Counted from the first letter of the stretch, positions 18,195-27,585 are shown. The stretch is DNA of 64,000 nucleotides from Eubacteriaceae bacterium (GCA_910574015.1 CAJSYQ010000002.1:1-64000); one strand, 5' to 3'. Numbers and translations are program-made. Notes: generated from the letters alone by a model not told the origin.

Positions 18195-21116
18195 TTATTT
18201 CAAGGTCTTTATATGCTCAAACAGATTCCCTGACTGTCCTATCTTCTCCTCACTTCCCAGTGCACATATCCTGCCATCGGAAAGAACTGCCTCTACCATG
18301 GCTGCCGCCCCCCGGATCTTCTCCGGATCCGCTGCCAGTATCTCATCCCGCTCCTTCTGTTTGTCCGCCTGGGTCGTTCCGGTCATGTAGGCGGCATAGG
18401 ACCGGTCACCCCAGTCCCTCGGAGTCAGCGGAATGTCCAGATCGCTGATGGTGCCGATAATATATTTCATCATATCTCTCTCATCCGCGTCATAATTTCT
18501 CAGGTACTCGGGAATCCCCTGATATACCCGGTCCGTCGCCTCCAGATTGGGGTCCCGGTAAGAGGTGATGAAACCGATACCGGAGTCCAGAAAGGCACAC
18601 CGGACGCCATAGGCGCCACCCTTCACCCGCACCTCGTTCCACAGATAGTCATAACCCAGGATCGTCCTGACCACCTTATATACGCCGCTGTAGGGAATCC
18701 CCTTGTCGCCAAACTGTCCGGCGCGGGCCACATACTGCACCTTCCCTGCCGTGCGGAAACCCTCATTGATCTCCGCTGCCGGAAGCCTCCAGTCCGGCTC
18801 AGGTATGGACACATCCACGTGCTCCGGTAACTGGTTCAGAAGCTGCGGGATCTCTTTCTCCAGAGCAGAATATCCCTCCCCGTCAGCGGTGACGCTGATC
18901 TGCAGGCGCTCTTTTGTAAAGATGCATCGTGCCAGTGACTGCAGCACTCTCACAAGCCCTTCTCTTCTCTCGTCGAAATGCTCTTCCAGATCACAGAGGA
19001 AGTCATAATAGGAGATTCCCTTCATCTGCTGCACATAATAGTATCTCTCCCTGAGGTAGGACATGGCACGCCAGGCCGCCGTATTGTGTCCCGCCGCCTG
19101 CAGGCTCATAAGCTTATAGGAGCGGAGCTCACCGATAACCTCCTGGAGCCGCTTCCCATCCTCCAGATGGGATGTCCTCATTATCTCACCAAACAGCCCC
19201 AGTATTTTCCCGGTCTCTGGATACAGCACCTTGGCCTCTGCCTCCAGGCGCATACTGAATTCTTCGCCGTCCCGGCGCTCATAGGTAGCTGTCGTGAAGG
19301 ATGTCCCCCCGGCATGGAGAAGGATCTCATTGCCAAGCTCCAGCTTATCGTGCGCATCTGTGTCCACAAAGCCCAGCAGATCCGCCAGAAGGACAAGATA
19401 AGGCGCATACTCTTTCAGGTCCAGGATATCGAAGGAGAGCCGGATGTAGCTGATCCCGTTGGTGAAAATATTATGATGCAGCGACGGAAGCCCCGCCATC
19501 GTCCTCTCTTCATTTCGAAATTCCCTTGTCTCCCTGGTGATATCCTCTCTGGCAAGCACTGGGATACATTTCAGTTTCTCCGGATCATCCGGCTCTTCCT
19601 GATAAGCCTTTAGTTCCGCCGTCTCCCTCACAAGCTCCTCTTTCTCCTGATCCGTCAGCGAGGCACGGTATTGCTCCAGCCGCTGAGCCTCCTCCTGATC
19701 CATCCGGGCCGTGAGACCCACTTTGGGCTGCACGCTGACAAATGTAGTGTGAGGATTTTCCAGAAAATATTTTTTTATCACCTCTTCATAGTATCCCGTC
19801 CCCACCTGCCCTTTCAGAAAGTCAAAAAGGTCGCCGGCATGGATATGGATAAAGGGCTTCGCATCATCGTAGAGCCAGCTGTCAAAGATCTGGAGCCCAT
19901 ACATCAGTCCCTTGGGGTAGGCGCCGTAATCCGCCTCCCGGTACTGGAATTCCATGGCATTTACCGCCGCCAGGACAGATCTTTCATTCAGTCCGTCCCG
20001 GACAAGTTCCTCCAGTGTCCTTCGGATAATATCCAGAAACTCCTGCTTCTGCTCCATGCGGACATTTTTTGCGATGATGGAGAAATACATCTGCCGTATG
20101 CTTCCCTCATAGGTGCTTTTAATCTCACTGCCGATACCGGCGTCCAGAAGGGCCTGCTTGAGCGGCGCCCCCTCCGATTCCACCAGCACATGGTCCAGTA
20201 CCCGGAGGGTGCGGTACAATTCCCGGTCCAGGCTCTCCCCGGCCAGCACATTATAGCTGAAATATGCTTTCCCCTCCGTTTCCTCCCCCTCCGTGGCGGC
20301 ATAGAAACCATATTTCTCCTGCATTCCGTCGAATGGCTCCTGCAGGCGGATCTGGGAATCTACCTGCAGATAATCAAAATGACTTAGATACTTTTCATCC
20401 AGCCAGTTCAGCTTCTCCTCCATGTCCATATCACCGTAGAGGTAGATATAGCTATTGGACGGATGATAGTATCTGCGGTGAAAATCCAGATAGGCTTCAT
20501 AGGTCAGGTCCGGGATAGCATCCGGATCTCCGCCGGACTCCACGCCGTAAGCCGTATCTGGAAAGAGAGAGTGCTGGATATCCCGATACAGCAGCTGGTC
20601 GGGAGAGGAGAAAACACCCTTCATCTCATTGTATACAACGCCGTTATACGTCAGCGGCGCCTCCGGGCTCTCCAGTTCATAATGCCATCCCTCCTGCCGG
20701 AAGATCTTTTCTTCCTTATATATATTGGGATAAAAAACCGCATCCAGATAGACATGCATCAGATTCTGAAAGTCCTTGGCATTGCAGCTCGCCACCGGGT
20801 ACACCGTTTTGTCCGGATACGTCATGGCATTCAGAAACGTATTCAGGGATCCCTTCGCCAGCTCTATAAACGGATCCTTTAGGGGAAACTCCTTTGATCC
20901 ACAGAGGACGGTGTGCTCCACAATGTGCGCCACGCCGGTGGAATCCTTGGGCGGCGTGCGGAATCCTATGGAAAACACTTTATTATCATCCGCATTTTCC
21001 ATCAGGACAAGTCTTGCCTTCGTCTTCTTATGCTCCAGAAGCCAGCCAGTGCTGTTCAGTTCCGGCAGCTCCTGTCTGTCCCTTAGTTCATACGCCTTAC
21101 ATTTTTTTATGTCCAT
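18195..21116 (-). CDS. PreP-like M16C metallopeptidase (insulinase family)
   Basis: The protein has 973 aa, typical of the M16C presequence-protease group found in Clostridia. The inverted zinc motif HIVEH is at residues 64-68 in GVAHIVEHTVLCGS; NEMKGVFSSPDQLL carries the distal Glu. The middle M16C-associated domain and two C-terminal insulinase-like domains follow; VKGGAYGVRCAF near the C-terminus is the conserved substrate-binding R/Y region. It should degrade unstructured peptides in the cytoplasm. ATG is preceded by a weak AGAGGT site. It is divergent from the cold-shock gene and may be cotranscribed with era. Confidence 0.95.
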   Translation of the reverse strand: MDIKKCKAYELRDRQELPELNSTGWLLEHKKTKARLVLMENADDNKVFSIGFRTPPKDSTGVAHIVEHTVLCGSKEFPLKDPFIELAKGSLNTFLNAMTYPDKTVYPVASCNAKDFQNLMHVYLDAVFYPNIYKEEKIFRQEGWHYELESPEAPLTYNGVVYNEMKGVFSSPDQLLYRDIQHSLFPDTAYGVESGGDPDAIPDLTYEAYLDFHRRYYHPSNSYIYLYGDMDMEEKLNWLDEKYLSHFDYLQVDSQIRLQEPFDGMQEKYGFYAATEGEETEGKAYFSYNVLAGESLDRELYRTLRVLDHVLVESEGAPLKQALLDAGIGSEIKSTYEGSIRQMYFSIIAKNVRMEQKQEFLDIIRRTLEELVRDGLNERSVLAAVNAMEFQYREADYGAYPKGLMYGLQIFDSWLYDDAKPFIHIHAGDLFDFLKGQVGTGYYEEVIKKYFLENPHTTFVSVQPKVGLTARMDQEEAQRLEQYRASLTDQEKEELVRETAELKAYQEEPDDPEKLKCIPVLAREDITRETREFRNEERTMAGLPSLHHNIFTNGISYIRLSFDILDLKEYAPYLVLLADLLGFVDTDAHDKLELGNEILLHAGGTSFTTATYERRDGEEFSMRLEAEAKVLYPETGKILGLFGEIMRTSHLEDGKRLQEVIGELRSYKLMSLQAAGHNTAAWRAMSYLRERYYYVQQMKGISYYDFLCDLEEHFDERREGLVRVLQSLARCIFTKERLQISVTADGEGYSALEKEIPQLLNQLPEHVDVSIPEPDWRLPAAEINEGFRTAGKVQYVARAGQFGDKGIPYSGVYKVVRTILGYDYLWNEVRVKGGAYGVRCAFLDSGIGFITSYRDPNLEATDRVYQGIPEYLRNYDADERDMMKYIIGTISDLDIPLTPRDWGDRSYAAYMTGTTQADKQKERDEILAADPEKIRGAAAMVEAVLSDGRICALGSEEKIGQSGNLFEHIKTLK

Positions 21117-21265
21117 TTTATACCTCTCTTATATTAAATTTTTACCTCTAAGGATATTTTACTACTTTTTCCATCCTTTATACCATATCACATCCCCCGG
21201 AAACCTTCAAGCGGTTCACAGGAGAAATATTGCGCGGATTCCCTGTAAATTCGTAAAAAATTGTT

Positions 21266-21294
21266 TTGACTTTTCCCCGCAGGTATGGTATTGT
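21266..21294 (+). promoter_or_regulatory. promoter of the cold-shock gene
   Basis: TTGACT (21266-21271) and TATTGT (21289-21294) lie 17 bp apart. The leader to the ATG at 21336 is short (about 35 bases), so no long E. coli cspA-type thermosensor is visible. TAGGAGG lies upstream of ATG. Confidence 0.6.
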
Positions 21295-21335
21295 AAATAA
21301 GTGTTAAATATTTTAAGTTTTAGGAGGCCAAACAC

Positions 21336-21533
21336 ATGAAAGGTACAGTAAAATGGTTTAATGCCAAAAAAGGATTCGGATTTATCTCCGACGAAGAAGG
21401 AAATGATGTATTCGTACACTTCTCTGCCCTGCAGATGGACGGTTTCAAAGTTCTTGATGAAGGCGACGAGGTAGAGTTTGAGGTGATCGAAGGCGAAAAA
21501 GGTCCGCAGGCTGCAAACGTAACAAAGTTATAA
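21336..21533 (+). CDS. cold-shock protein, CspA family
   Basis: The product has 65 aa. [31 protein letters not shown] carries both RNP1 (KGFGFI) and RNP2 (VFVHF), and the chain ends …[11 protein letters not shown]. It binds single-stranded RNA and DNA and acts as an RNA chaperone. It is monocistronic, with its own promoter and a strong shared terminator after it. Confidence 0.98.
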   Translation: MKGTVKWFNAKKGFGFISDEEGNDVFVHFSALQMDGFKVLDEGDEVEFEVIEGEKGPQAANVTKL

Positions 21534-21618
21534 TCGATTTCTAATCATTGATTTTTCGTGTCGTCCGGGATACCGAGACATTGCACATAAAAGTTAAGAA
21601 TTACAAGTAGGTTGTAAC

Positions 21619-21666
21619 AAAGAGGTGTCTTATCTGTGATATGGATTACAGATAAGACACCTCTTT
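21619..21666. terminator. bidirectional terminator between csp and the HD gene
   Basis: A perfect 19-bp stem (AAAGAGGTGTCTTATCTGT and its complement) encloses a 10-base loop. It lies between two convergent genes, directly before the stop of the HD gene at 21669, and the A/T ends of the stem serve both strands. Confidence 0.9.
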
Positions 21667-21668
21667 CC

Positions 21669-22298
21669 TTATGAAACATTATCCGCCTGTGTTTCCTTCT
21701 TCAATCTTCCCTTCTCCACATTTGGCTTTATAAAGTTTTCCAAAGCATATGTCCAAAGCTCCGCAGAACCTTTTGCGGTTTTCGCGTTCCTGTGCTCTAC
21801 CTGCTCCAGCCGAACCCCTCTTTCTGACCAGGCTTTGCCGTCAGACGCCGCGTTCAGCAGCATGGGCTGAAAATTATCCATGGTGCGGGCAAAGCGGGCC
21901 TCTGCCGTCTGCCCCGCTTCGAATTCATCCCACAGAGCCCGAATCCTATCCCTCTGGTCCTCCGGCAGCATGCCAAACAGCCGTTCTGCCCCTTTCAGCT
22001 CCCTCTCCCGCTGGCTCTTTTTCGCCTCCTCGTCATAGGCAAATGTATCACCGGCATCAATTTCCACCAGATCATGAACCAGAAGCATGCTCACGGTACG
22101 CAGCACGTCAATCTCATCGTTGGCATATTCGCTGAGCAGCAATGTCATAACTGCCATATGCCATGCGTGCTCAGCATCGTTTTCCTTTCTTGAACCGTCT
22201 GCCAGATAAGTCTGCCTGCCAACCTGCTTTTCCTTATCAATTTCCCGGCAGAACGCGATCTGTCTCTCCAGCCTTTCGTTTTCCATAATATAGATCAC
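21669..22298 (-). CDS. HD domain hydrolase, YfbR-like
   Basis: The protein has 209 aa. The metal-binding pattern is visible as DAEHAWHMAVMTLLL (His), LLVHDLVEID (HD) and a later Asp (ARTMDNFQPML). This arrangement matches HD hydrolases of the YfbR/5'-deoxynucleotidase type, which remove phosphate from nucleoside monophosphates; the substrate is inferred. The ATG overlaps the stop of the TrpB2 gene by 4 bp, so translation is coupled. A possible real start is the ATG at 22286 (MENERLERQ). Confidence 0.85.
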   Translation of the reverse strand: MIYIMENERLERQIAFCREIDKEKQVGRQTYLADGSRKENDAEHAWHMAVMTLLLSEYANDEIDVLRTVSMLLVHDLVEIDAGDTFAYDEEAKKSQRERELKGAERLFGMLPEDQRDRIRALWDEFEAGQTAEARFARTMDNFQPMLLNAASDGKAWSERGVRLEQVEHRNAKTAKGSAELWTYALENFIKPNVEKGRLKKETQADNVS

Positions 22299-23677
22299 TC
22301 GTTTCCGGAAAATTTCGGGATTCCGTCAAAACCAGACTGAAGATCCTCATCTGACGGTATATAATCCGACATAGTGCCGTTGTGGTACTGTTCGTATGCT
22401 ACCATATCAAAATATCCGGTACCTGTCAGGCCAAAGAGAATGGTTTTTTCCTCTCCTGTCTCTTTGCACTTAAGCGCCTCGTCAATGGCTGCCCGGATAG
22501 CATGGCTGCTCTCCGGTGCGGGCAGGATCCCTTCTGTTCTTGCAAACTGCTCCGCCGCCTGGAATACAGAAGTCTGCTCCACTGCCACGGCCTCCATATA
22601 ACCATCATGATACAGCTGGGAGAGGATTGTGCTCATGCCATGGAAGCGAAGCCCTCCGGCGTGATTTGCCGATGGAATGAAATTGCTGCCCAATGTATAC
22701 ATTTTCGCAAGGGGACAGATCATCCCTGTGTCACAGAAATCATAGGCAAACTTACCTCTCGTAAAGCTCGGACACGACGCCGGCTCCACAGCGATAAACC
22801 GGTAATCCCTCTCCCCTCTCAGTTTCTCACCCATAAACGGTGAGATCAGGCCGCCCAGATTGGATCCGCCGCCAGCGCACCCGATAATGATGTCAGGAAC
22901 CACGTTATATTTGTCCAGCGCTGTCTTTGCCTCCAGACCGATCACTGACTGATGGAGGAGAACCTGATTCAGCACACTTCCCAGCACATAGCGGTAGCCC
23001 TCCTGGGACGTCGCGGCCTCCACGGCCTCCGATATGGCACAGCCAAGACTTCCTGTGGTTCCGGGATGCTTCTTTAGAATCTTACGGCCGACCTCCGTAT
23101 CCATAGATGGAGATGCGGTGACACTGGCACCATAGGTTCTCATAACCTCCCGCCGGAACGGCTTCTGCTCATAGGAAACCTTTACCATATATACCTTGCA
23201 GTCCAGTCCGAGATAAGCACATGCCATGGAGAGCGCTGTCCCCCACTGGCCCGCTCCGGTCTCGGTGGTAACGCCCTTCAAGCCCTGTTTCTTCGCATAG
23301 TATGCCTGGGCAATGGCAGAATTCAGCTTGTGGCTTCCGCTTGTATTGTTTCCCTCAAATTTGTAATATATCTTGGCCGGCGTCTCCAGCTCCTTTTCCA
23401 GATGATAAGCACGCACGGTAGGCGCCGGACGGTAGGTCTTGTAGTAGTCCTGTATCTCCTGTGGAATGTCAATATAGGCATCGGTATCGTTTAACTCCTG
23501 TGCGATCAGCTCGTCGCAAAAAATCGGAGCCAGCTCCTCCGGTTTCAAAGGCTGAAGAGTTGCCGGATTCAGGAGCGGCGCCGGCTTGACTTTCATATCG
23601 GCACGCACATTATACCACTGTTTCGGAATCTCATCCTCTGATATATAGATTTTATATGGAATCTTCTGTTCACTCAT
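22295..23677 (-). CDS. TrpB-like PLP-dependent enzyme (TrpB2)
   Basis: The protein has 460 aa, longer than TrpB1 and typical of the TrpB2 group. The PLP lysine is in NTSGSHKLNSAIAQA; the phosphate-binding glycine loop is GCAGGGSNLGG; TGAGQWGTALSMACAYLG is the catalytic Glu-region counterpart. TrpB2 makes Trp from indole and Ser without TrpA. No other trp genes are near, so it may salvage indole. It has a ribosome site (AGGAG) before ATG and is in an operon with the HD hydrolase. Confidence 0.95.
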   Translation of the reverse strand: MSEQKIPYKIYISEDEIPKQWYNVRADMKVKPAPLLNPATLQPLKPEELAPIFCDELIAQELNDTDAYIDIPQEIQDYYKTYRPAPTVRAYHLEKELETPAKIYYKFEGNNTSGSHKLNSAIAQAYYAKKQGLKGVTTETGAGQWGTALSMACAYLGLDCKVYMVKVSYEQKPFRREVMRTYGASVTASPSMDTEVGRKILKKHPGTTGSLGCAISEAVEAATSQEGYRYVLGSVLNQVLLHQSVIGLEAKTALDKYNVVPDIIIGCAGGGSNLGGLISPFMGEKLRGERDYRFIAVEPASCPSFTRGKFAYDFCDTGMICPLAKMYTLGSNFIPSANHAGGLRFHGMSTILSQLYHDGYMEAVAVEQTSVFQAAEQFARTEGILPAPESSHAIRAAIDEALKCKETGEEKTILFGLTGTGYFDMVAYEQYHNGTMSDYIPSDEDLQSGFDGIPKFSGNE

Positions 23678-23708
23678 GACGAAAATTCTCCTTTCCTTTT
23701 CACTCTCC

Positions 23709-24509
23709 CTATAGTATCACAGAAAGGAGCGGAACGTCAAGACAGTGCCTGGTGCCATTCCCCATTCCATGCCCGTTTCCATTTCCCTGTCCGCGGTGTC
23801 CATATCCTTCGCCCCCATCCTGCGCTCCCTTCTGATCCGGAGATAAGCGCAGGATCCAGTCCCGGATCTCCCGCATAGTCATTCCCTGTATATCCTCCGC
23901 TGTTATATCGGGATCAAGCTCCTGCAGCTTTAGAAGGGCTCTGTACTTCCCATAGGAAAGCCCTGCCTCATGAGCCTTTTCCACCTCATCGGACCTGGCA
24001 AAATAGCAGTATGCATTTCCCCTGCCCGATGTACATGCTGCAAGGCGGGAAAGCATTCTTCTGCATTGGCTCCCCTCGGAACCAATTACGGCAATGGTCA
24101 TTACCTCATCCTCTGAAAGAAGCTCTGCCACATTCCGGTTCTCTAATATCTCTTCCACCGCTCTCTCATAGTCCATAAACTTAATGTTGAGAGAGTCGGC
24201 AAGCCCCTTTCCGTCCTGATTCCGGGCATGTACCGATACGACCCTGCCAAAGCGGTTCACCCCAAGCTCAAGAGAGGGATTGATATCAATACTGATGGCG
24301 GCCGTCGGCATAAAGTACGTCCAGCAGCCGCCAGCCAGTATGAGCAGAAGGCACACAGCGGCAGTCACAGCATATTTATAGCTGAATGTGCGGCGTTTCG
24401 TATACCCCTTTGTTTTTTCCGTGAGAAACTCCCTGGTCTTATCCTTTAATTCTTCCTCTGCGCAGATCCGGTCAAAAGTATTTTTCATTCTGTCCTTCAT
24501 TTCAGTCAC
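23709..24509 (-). CDS. RsgI-like anti-sigma factor
   Basis: The protein has 266 aa. Residues 1-40 are cytoplasmic and could hold the sigma factor. One TM helix (YAVTAAVCLLLILAGGCWTYF) is at about residues 45-66. The extracellular part begins ISIDINPSLELGVNRFGRVVSV, the conserved segment of RsgI-type proteins. The tail from about residue 230 is Gly/His/Asn-rich (GYGHRGQGNGNGHGMGNG). It starts 8 bp inside the end of the ECF sigma gene, the normal order sigma then anti-sigma. The signal sensed is unknown. Confidence 0.82.
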   Translation of the reverse strand: MTEMKDRMKNTFDRICAEEELKDKTREFLTEKTKGYTKRRTFSYKYAVTAAVCLLLILAGGCWTYFMPTAAISIDINPSLELGVNRFGRVVSVHARNQDGKGLADSLNIKFMDYERAVEEILENRNVAELLSEDEVMTIAVIGSEGSQCRRMLSRLAACTSGRGNAYCYFARSDEVEKAHEAGLSYGKYRALLKLQELDPDITAEDIQGMTMREIRDWILRLSPDQKGAQDGGEGYGHRGQGNGNGHGMGNGTRHCLDVPLLSVIL

Positions 24510-24993
24510 CTCCCAGTTTCTCGCGAAGCATTTGTTTGGAACGGGTCAGGAGCGTATACACTGTATTTACATTTTTCCCCAGTATCTGACTGATCTGCGG
24601 GGCAGTATAGTCTTCATAATAATGCAGGTATACCACATCCCTGTACTTCGCAGGAAGCGATAACACGGCATCCAGAACCTCCCTGTTCTCCGGCGGGAGG
24701 GAGACCGTCTGCACGACGATCTCATCCATCGGCACCGTGCGGCTGTGAAAAAAACTTTTCAGCAGATCCCGGCAGGCATTGATGGTAACACGGATAAACC
24801 AGGCCTTCTCATGTTCTTCGCTCTCAAATGAAACAGAACTAAGGACATATTTCAGAAACACAGTCTGAAATATATCCTCAGAATCATGATAATTCTTCAA
24901 ATGTACCATACAGAGCCTTCGAACGGTATCAGAATACCGTTCGAGCACTCTGTTCACCTCTTGTTCCGTCCGCATCGCATCCCCATCCATCAT
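24502..24993 (-). CDS. ECF RNA polymerase sigma factor
   Basis: The protein has about 163 aa. Region 2 is LERYSDTVRRLCMVHLKNYHDSEDIFQTVFLKYV; region 4 is VLDAVLSLPAKYRDVVYLHYYEDYTAPQISQILGKNVNTVYTLLTRSKQML (motif spans, residues about 12-45 and 100-155). Chosen start: ATG at 24993, which overlaps the stop of the upstream Ig-like gene (TAATG); ATG at 24975 after GGGG is also possible. It is coupled to the RsgI-like gene downstream. Confidence 0.92.
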   Translation of the reverse strand: MMDGDAMRTEQEVNRVLERYSDTVRRLCMVHLKNYHDSEDIFQTVFLKYVLSSVSFESEEHEKAWFIRVTINACRDLLKSFFHSRTVPMDEIVVQTVSLPPENREVLDAVLSLPAKYRDVVYLHYYEDYTAPQISQILGKNVNTVYTLLTRSKQMLREKLGGD

Positions 24994-25433
24994 TATTTGG
25001 ACACAGTAACCTTCACTTTCCTGCAGATCTCGTTTCCCGCGTAGGCGTAAACCGTGCATTTTCCCTTTTTCTTCGCCCGGATCACACCCTTCTTCGTTAC
25101 TGCCGCCACTTTCGGGTTACTGGATTCATAAGATACGTTACTGCTGCCTGACAGTTTCTTGATCTGTTTTGTATTCGTCTTCAGACGGTATGTTTTTCCC
25201 TTCCGGATAGACACCTTTGTTTGGGAGGCTTTCACCGGGGTATTCGTACTGCTTCTTCTCCAGCCAGTACCGTTCTGGGGACAATTGCCCTCTGCGTAAT
25301 GGTCACAGATCCCGTCTCCGTCCTGATCCTCAAAATAGCGCCCCTGGCCCCTGGTGGCAGCCAGTGCGCCCGCTGTTCCGACAGGCAGGATCAGGGCCAC
25401 TGCCAATAAACCCGCCAACACTTTTTTAACCAT
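24993..25433 (-). CDS. secreted Ig-like (BIG2) domain protein
   Basis: The product has about 146 aa from ATG at 25433, 6 bases after AAGGAGGAAACAG. A signal peptide (VLAGLLAVALILPVGTAGALA) is followed by FEDQDGDGICDHYAEGNC, a calcium-loop-like Asp-rich motif. The second half (residues about 70-146) is a bacterial Ig-like domain with VSYESSNPKVAAVTKKGVIRAKKKGKCTVYAYA. It is the first gene of the operon with the ECF sigma and RsgI-like genes. The job is unknown; a cell-surface or wall role is likely. Confidence 0.8.
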   Translation of the reverse strand: MVKKVLAGLLAVALILPVGTAGALAATRGQGRYFEDQDGDGICDHYAEGNCPQNGTGWRRSSTNTPVKASQTKVSIRKGKTYRLKTNTKQIKKLSGSSNVSYESSNPKVAAVTKKGVIRAKKKGKCTVYAYAGNEICRKVKVTVSK

Positions 25434-25635
25434 ATCTGTTTCCTCCTTTATTATTCGTTCTGCATTTCTGCTTTCACTTATAATACGATTGAAAACATAC
25501 AATCCATTCACTATTTCAAAATATTTTTATTTATTTTATTGTAACCTTTATCTTCTTATAGATCCCGTTCTGCGCATAGGCGAGATGATATATCTCTATT
25601 TTACACAAAAGGAAAAGGGGTTGCAATAAGAAAAA

Positions 25636-25657
25636 AGAGGCTTAAAAACAAGCCTCT
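25636..25657 (-). terminator. terminator of the C39 peptidase gene
   Basis: An 8-bp stem (AGAGGCTT / AAGCCTCT) is followed by TTTTTTC on the minus strand, 9 bp past the stop codon. Confidence 0.85.
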
Positions 25658-25665
25658 CCCATCCT

Positions 25666-26494
25666 CTATGTCGTGTACCCCCACAAATTTCTAATCTGTC
25701 CCGACAATTCTTCAAACCCCCAGCTCCTGCTGCTGCGCTGTCTTGAATTCGGGTCGTTGATCTGAAAGCCTTCCCCATTATAGCCATAGATCACAATAAA
25801 ATGTCCCGTGGTAGTAAAGTCTCCCGGTCCCATGGCGCAGATAATCATTCCTCCCGCATCCAGAACAGATCTCATGGATGCCTCGCTCAATGACAACTCC
25901 GAGCCGCTCAGTCCAAAATGTTCCGCGCCCTCTGTCATCAGCAGCCAGGAAGTTCCCGAGCCCTCTACATAATATTTTTCCTTTTCGCTGAACTGACAGA
26001 TCTTAGATGGGAGGACTGCTTTGTGCTTCACTCCCAGTATCACCATGGACAGGCATACCGGTCCACAGCCAGAGACTGCAATAATACTGTTTCCATAACC
26101 ATAATACCCCCATCTTTTATCCCACTGAAGCAGCAGGGGATGCTCTGCTTTTATCTCTTCCCTTGAAAAACTTCCTACCTTTTCCCTATCCGCTTTCGGA
26201 TATCCTGCGACAAAATCCAGCATATCCGGATTTCTCTCCAGCATCTCCAGAAGTTCGCTAGGGATACCTCCTTTCATCCGCAAGAATCTTTCTCATGGCA
26301 GCCTCTGTATCCCTGGCACTGTCCTTTCCCTGCTCCGACACCTTTTGCTGCAGTCTCCCCTGCTCTGCCTCCATATTGCGGCTTCTCTGTGTCACAACAA
26401 ATCCCAGAAAGAGAAGGAACAGCACCGTGACCAAAAATAACCTCCCTGCATTCAGTTTCTGTCTCCGCTTTCTTCGATATCTCTGATTCCTCAT
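25666..26494 (-). CDS. membrane-anchored C39 peptidase, needs +1 frameshift
   Basis: Two overlapping frames encode one logical protein. The first starts at ATG 26494 (after AAAGGAGG, 10 bases) and has basic residues, a TM helix (LFLVTVLFLLFLGFVVT) and a coiled, charged stretch; it ends at TAG 26258-26260. The second holds the peptidase domain: WDKRWGYYGYG, VSGCGPVCLSMVILG (Cys), TTGHFIVIYGYN (His), INDPNS (Asp). A +1 shift at CCC (26261-26263) joins …ADERRYP to SELLEML and gives 275 aa, TM plus C39-like domain, the usual architecture of such proteins. The shift site copies the RF2 cassette, so programmed frameshifting is likely; a plain mutation is the alternative. A VanRS-like system lies just upstream. 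Confidence 0.75.
26257..26272 (-). promoter_or_regulatory. prfB-like +1 frameshift site
   Basis: Read on the minus strand: AGGAGG (26272-26267), TAT, CCC (26263-26261), TAG (26260-26258), C. The RF2 gene of E. coli has AGGGGG TAT CTT TGA C with the same spacing. The tRNA-Pro can slip from CCC to CCT and the next codon AGC enters. The SD-like AGGAGG is 22 bases from the nearest downstream ATG, too far to start translation there. Confidence 0.7.
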
Positions 26495-26610
26495 ATCCAA
26501 AAAACCTCCTTTGTTCAATCTGATATTATCTTAACAGAAAGAACAAGAAGGTTCTTTTCTATTTTCCAAACAAATTCTCACGATTTTCTCACAATAGGCA
26601 TTGCTTTTCC

Positions 26611-27585
26611 TTACCGTGGCAGAATAATCTGAAACCGGATCCAGTTGTCCTCACTGAATGCCGTGATCTGCCCGCCGTGCAGCTGTGTGATCTCCTTTGC
26701 AATGGCAAGGCCAATGCCGCTTCCGCCGGTTTTCGTTCCGCGGGATGTGTCCAGACGGAAAAACTGTTCAAAGATGCGCTGAAGCTTCTCCGGCGGAATC
26801 GTATTTCCCTGATTTTCAAAATTCAGTTCAATCTCCCTCTCCCTCTCCTCCAGAGATACCCGGACCACTGTAGAAGGATAGCTGTAGTTCAGGGCATTTC
26901 GCAGCAGGTTATCGAACACCCTCTGCATCCGGTCAGAATCGCAGACAAACATAAAATCCTTCGGCAGGGAGACATCGCAGGTGAGATTCTTTTCCAGCAT
27001 CATAGGCTGAAATTCAAAGATCACCTGTTCCAGCAGCCGCGTCAGATTGATCTCACTCTTTTCCAATGTAATATGGGTCAGGTTATACCGGGTGATCTCA
27101 AAAAATTCATTGATCAAATCCTCCAGTCTCTCCGTCTTCCTTGCAATAACCTGGATGTAGTGCTGTCTTGTCTCCTCCGGAAGCTCCGGTTCGTCCTGCA
27201 GCAGTTCCAGATACCCCATTACGGATGTCAGCGGCGTTTTCAGATCGTGCGCCAGATATACCACCAGATCATTTTTTCGCTGTTCCGCCTCATCCGCCCG
27301 CTGTTCCGCCCCCTTGACTTCTTCCTCTACCAGCTCATACATTTTTTTATAATCATAGAATAAGATAATGACAATGCCCCCCAACAGGCCTGCAAGAAGA
27401 ATCGTTATCTTATTATCGTTTAGAAAATGTAAGATAGGATAATAGATATCCCTTTCCTGCCATATAAAAGTGGACAGATACAGATAACAGAAAAGTCCTG
27501 TCAGGCATACACTGCCATAAGCCGCTGCGAAGGCGAGAACCTTCTTTCCCGTATTAAGGTATCTTCTCTGTGCTCTCTCACTCAA
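26611..27585 (-). CDS. sensor histidine kinase, VanS-like
   Basis: The protein has 324 aa. Two TM helices (about 18-40 and 58-78) flank a short outer loop. The dimerisation/phosphoacceptor helix has VYLAHDLKTPLTSVMGYLELL (His-box), and the ATPase domain has N-box VFDNLLRNALNYSYP, G1 ENQGNTIPPEKLQ and G2 TGGSGIGLAIAKEI. The order and sequence match the VanS group of glycopeptide-resistance-like kinases. It overlaps the response regulator by 8 bp, and the C39 peptidase gene follows. The signal is unknown; no vanHAX-type genes are here. Confidence 0.93.
   Translation of the reverse strand: MSERAQRRYLNTGKKVLAFAAAYGSVCLTGLFCYLYLSTFIWQERDIYYPILHFLNDNKITILLAGLLGGIVIILFYDYKKMYELVEEEVKGAEQRADEAEQRKNDLVVYLAHDLKTPLTSVMGYLELLQDEPELPEETRQHYIQVIARKTERLEDLINEFFEITRYNLTHITLEKSEINLTRLLEQVIFEFQPMMLEKNLTCDVSLPKDFMFVCDSDRMQRVFDNLLRNALNYSYPSTVVRVSLEEREREIELNFENQGNTIPPEKLQRIFEQFFRLDTSRGTKTGGSGIGLAIAKEITQLHGGQITAFSEDNWIRFQIILPR

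Noticed and set aside
26258-26518. Separate small membrane protein before the C39 gene
   Set aside because: It gives a better protein when joined by a +1 shift to the peptidase frame, and the junction has the recoding cassette.
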